From: a virus
DNA length: 30,969 nt
Virus record (IMG/VR): IMGVR_UViG_3300043786_000784
Span: 1-30,969 of that record
Strand: one strand, 5' to 3'
Position numbers and translations under genes: made by a program. Shown here one piece after another: positions 28,585 to 30,969 of this stretch. The notes under the pieces are model-generated. The model saw nothing but the letters and a program-made list of their open reading frames with translations. It had not been told where the DNA came from and did no database searches. How positions within the stretch are numbered: the first letter of the stretch is position 1; the number at the start of each line of letters is the position of its first letter.

Positions 28585-28839
28585 ATGGCCACCGCCAAAC
28601 GCGGTCGGACAGCGGGCTTCCGCATGTCTGACGAGCATCGAACTAAAATCGCGAACTCGCAAATCCTCAACGTCTTAATCGAGCACGCCGAAGGGCGCCG
28701 CGATATGACGGCATCGCAAGTGACCGCAGGCATTGCGCTTTTGCGAAAAGTGCTGCCGGACCTCGCGACCGTCACGCATGAAGGCAGCGACGACAAGCCC
28801 ATGAAGCTGGTGTTGGCTTGGCAACCGAGCGCGTCGTAA
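28585..28839 (+). CDS. Putative small terminase subunit
   Basis: This encodes 84 residues with AAGGGA before the ATG. A basic N-terminus ('ATAKRGRTAGFRMSDEHRTK') leads into 'IANSQILNVLIEHAEGRRDM' and 'ASQVTAGIALLRKVLPDLAT', a compact helical core. I recognise this core from small proteins encoded just before the large terminase in GC-rich podoviruses. It is shorter than typical small terminases and lacks a clear separate HTH, so the assignment rests mainly on context. It overlaps the large subunit by 22 bp. Confidence 0.6.
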   Translation: MATAKRGRTAGFRMSDEHRTKIANSQILNVLIEHAEGRRDMTASQVTAGIALLRKVLPDLATVTHEGSDDKPMKLVLAWQPSAS

Positions 28840-30098
28840 TTCCCTACGCCCCGCGCAAAAGGTTCCTGCCGTATCACGAGCGGTCGCAGCGCTGGGCGAA
28901 GATCGTCGCTCATCGTCGTTTTGGGAAAACGGTCGGGTGCATCAACGACCTGATCAAGCGCGCGACCGAGAACGGGCGAGAACATCCAGCGCCGCGTTAC
29001 GCCTATGTCGCCCCGACCTACGGGCAGGCCAAGGACGTGGCGTGGGCCTACCTGAAGCACTACACGGCACCGCTGCCGGGCGTTGAGGCGCGCGAAGTCG
29101 ATTTGCAGGTGACGCTGCCAGGTGGGCAGACCATCCGGCTCTACGGCGCCGACAATTACGACCGGCTGCGCGGCCTGTATCTCGACGGCGTGGTGATTGA
29201 CGAGCCGGCGCAGATCGATCCGCGTGCATGGCCCGAGGTCATCCGCCCCACGCTGTCGGACTATCGCGGCTGGGCCACGTTCATCGGCACGCCGATGGGG
29301 CGAAACTGGTTCTACCAGATCGGCAGGCTTGAGGACGGCACGCCGGACCCCGAATGGCTGCATGTCGTCCTGAAGGCCAGCGAAACGGGCATCTTGCCCG
29401 ATGACGAACTCGAAGCCGCCCGGCGCGCTCTGACGCCCGAGCAATATGCGCAGGAATACGAGTGCTCGTTCGAGGCCGCTGTCATCGGGGCCTATTACGG
29501 GCGCTTGATGGCCGATGCGGACAGGGAAGGGCGCTTGTGTGGCGTGCCGTATGACCCCGCCGCGCGCGTTTGGACCGCATGGGATTTGGGCATCGATGAC
29601 GCAACTGCGATCTGGTTTGCGCAGATCGTCGGACGCGAGGTGCACGTCATCGACTATTACGAGGGCACGGGCGTGGACCTTGCGCATTATGCGCGCGAGG
29701 TGCTGAGCCGCCCCTACGTCTATGGCGGGCACATCCTGCCGCACGACGCCAAGGCTCGGGAACTGGGCACGGGCAAGAGCCGCGTTGAGGTTCTTCAAGG
29801 GCTCGGCATCGAAACGACGCTCGCGCCAGATCATCGTGTGGACGACGGCATCAATGCCGTTCGCATGATGCTGCCTCGCGCGTGGTTCGACGCCACGAAA
29901 TGCCGACGCGGCATCGATGCGCTGAAGCTCTACCGCGCCGAATACAACGACAAGTTGCAGACGCTGAGGCCGAAGCCCGTTCACGACTGGGCATCGCACC
30001 CCGCTGACGCATTCCGCTACCTCGCCATGACGTTCGACCAGGTGTCGAGCGCGGGCGGCAAGGCATGGCGCAAGCCATCCCATAGCTGGATAGCCTGA
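28818..30098 (+). CDS. terL: Large terminase subunit (DNA-packaging ATPase/nuclease)
   Basis: This encodes 426 residues from a TTG at 28818, inside the small-terminase gene; no ATG or GTG fits. The ATPase domain has an Arg-rich Walker A 'AHRRFGKT' (31-38), Walker B 'VVIDE' (125-129) and a coupling motif 'FIGTPMGRNWFY' (155-166). The C-terminal RNase H-type nuclease shows D256 ('WDLGIDDATA'), D310 ('LPHDAKAREL') and D397 ('SHPADAFRYL'). It cuts and translocates DNA into the procapsid through the portal, which is encoded next with a TGATG overlap. Confidence 0.92.
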   Translation: MATERVVIPYAPRKRFLPYHERSQRWAKIVAHRRFGKTVGCINDLIKRATENGREHPAPRYAYVAPTYGQAKDVAWAYLKHYTAPLPGVEAREVDLQVTLPGGQTIRLYGADNYDRLRGLYLDGVVIDEPAQIDPRAWPEVIRPTLSDYRGWATFIGTPMGRNWFYQIGRLEDGTPDPEWLHVVLKASETGILPDDELEAARRALTPEQYAQEYECSFEAAVIGAYYGRLMADADREGRLCGVPYDPAARVWTAWDLGIDDATAIWFAQIVGREVHVIDYYEGTGVDLAHYAREVLSRPYVYGGHILPHDAKARELGTGKSRVEVLQGLGIETTLAPDHRVDDGINAVRMMLPRAWFDATKCRRGIDALKLYRAEYNDKLQTLRPKPVHDWASHPADAFRYLAMTFDQVSSAGGKAWRKPSHSWIA

Positions 30099-30969
30099 TG
30101 GCCGAAAAACTCACGGTCGATGATCTCGCCGCGCTTTGCGATGCCGAGATTGCCGACGCCCTTGACCATGACGCTACGGCTGCGTCCGAGGATCGCGAAC
30201 GCGCGATTGAGTATTTCCTGGGCGAAGTCCCTGACGTGGGCGTGCAGCCGGGCCGCTCGTCTGTCACGAGCCACGACGTTGCCGACACCATCGGCTGGAT
30301 CTTGCCGGGCCTCATGCGAGTGTTCACCGGCACCGACAAGGTTGTGACCTACCAGCCATCGAAGCCCGGTGACGAAGGCGGCGCATCGCAGGCAACCGAA
30401 TACGTCAACTTCGTTTTCATGAACGAGTGCGACGGCTATCAGGTGCTTTGGGATGCGTTTCAGGACGCGCTGCTCGTCCGCAACGGCATCCTCAAGGTGT
30501 GGTGGGACGATACGCCCATCTACAGCGAAGAACGCTTCTCGGGCCTGTCTGACGACGAACTGACGTTGCTCGCGAGCGACGATAGCGTGGAGATCGTTGA
30601 GCACGAGGCTGCCGAAGTGCCGGGGCTGTCGATGCAGCCGGGTATGCCGCCCATGGTGCTGCATTCCGGTCGCATTCGTCGTGTCGAGCAGCCGGGTCGC
30701 CTGTGCTGTGGTGCGGTGCCGCGCGAGGAATTCCTGATCAGCCGCCGCGCTCGCTCGATGGCCGATGCCGATTTCGTCGCGCATCGCCGTATGGTGGCGC
30801 GGGCTGACCTCATCGCGGCTGGCTATGACCGCGAAACGGTCTTGTCGCTGCCGACCTATGCCGAAAGCGCGTTCTCGTCCGAAAGCCTCGCTCGTGACGA
30901 AGAGCGCATGGCGTCTGCCGTGTGGTCGTCGCAAGACCCGATGCGGCAGGAAGTCGAGATTTATGAGGC
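30098..30969 (+). CDS. Portal protein (P22-like), 3' partial
   Basis: The frame runs to the window end without a stop; 290 residues are visible. It starts at ATG 30098, overlapping the large terminase stop by one base. 'RERAIEYFLGEVPDVG', 'SSVTSHDVADTIGWILPGLM' with 'RVFTGTDKVV', 'ATEYVNFVFMNECDGYQVLW' and 'DALLVRNGILKVWWDD' are conserved landmarks of P22-like podoviral portals. The dodecameric portal is the packaging channel and binds the adaptor encoded at 3144-3755. P22-like portals are about 600-750 residues, so roughly half is missing. Confidence 0.88.
   Translation, partial: MAEKLTVDDLAALCDAEIADALDHDATAASEDRERAIEYFLGEVPDVGVQPGRSSVTSHDVADTIGWILPGLMRVFTGTDKVVTYQPSKPGDEGGASQATEYVNFVFMNECDGYQVLWDAFQDALLVRNGILKVWWDDTPIYSEERFSGLSDDELTLLASDDSVEIVEHEAAEVPGLSMQPGMPPMVLHSGRIRRVEQPGRLCCGAVPREEFLISRRARSMADADFVAHRRMVARADLIAAGYDRETVLSLPTYAESAFSSESLARDEERMASAVWSSQDPMRQEVEIYE

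Noticed and set aside
28497-30083. Long reading frame on the minus strand (528 codons) opposite the large terminase
   Set aside because: It is the antisense shadow of a GC-rich gene with clear ATPase and nuclease motifs; its translation has no motif and Arg/His-rich composition.

Overview
The window is nearly all of a temperate, P22/SU10-type short-tailed (podovirus-like) phage, GC-rich throughout. The host is probably an alphaproteobacterium, most likely of the Rhizobiales/Hyphomicrobiales. That rests on high GC, a GcrA/Myb-like regulator, and small-protein families that I recall from alphaproteobacterial prophages; no database was searched. Both ends cut through genes: a tail protein at the left and the portal at the right. 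The scaffold and coat genes expected between portal and adaptor are absent, so they probably lie just outside the window.

Late region, rightward (1-15216): a beta-helix tail protein, two small proteins, the head-tail adaptor, a P22 gp10-like hub, a small appendage protein, a run of putative DNA-ejection/internal virion proteins, a SleB-type wall hydrolase with four Ala/Gly/Pro-rich repeats, and an S74-chaperone tail fibre. A lysis cassette follows: small lipoprotein, M15 endolysin with a C-terminal membrane anchor, overlapping Rz/Rz1 spanins, and an XhlA-like holin. Two intrinsic terminators close it. Most genes overlap by 1 or 4 bases.

Recombination and switch region (15326-21892): a 204-bp repeat-rich stretch looks like the attP region. 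Beside it, the integrase gene ends a tight leftward operon of about 15 mostly very small genes. This operon starts from a promoter/operator (20800-20833) that is nearly identical to the rightward one at 21571-21604. Between the two lie a short HTH repressor and a small lipoprotein; the rightward promoter drives a leaderless Cro/YdaS-like gene followed by a strong terminator. The layout parallels lambda (int - pL - rex position - cI - pR - cro - tR1), with unrelated-looking proteins.

Replication and packaging region, rightward (21908-30969): a two-repeat Myb/GcrA-like DNA-binding protein, a RuvC-like resolvase, a PD-(D/E)XK exonuclease, a conserved protein with an acidic tail, and a fused primase-helicase. 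Next comes an iteron-like array (eight copies of TGCGGAAGT, 26648-26801), a strong candidate replication origin. Accessory small genes follow, one of them AT-rich, and then small terminase, large terminase and portal. Because late genes run unbroken through the attP-like region into the integrase, the sequence looks like a circularised or virion genome rather than a prophage bounded by att sites.
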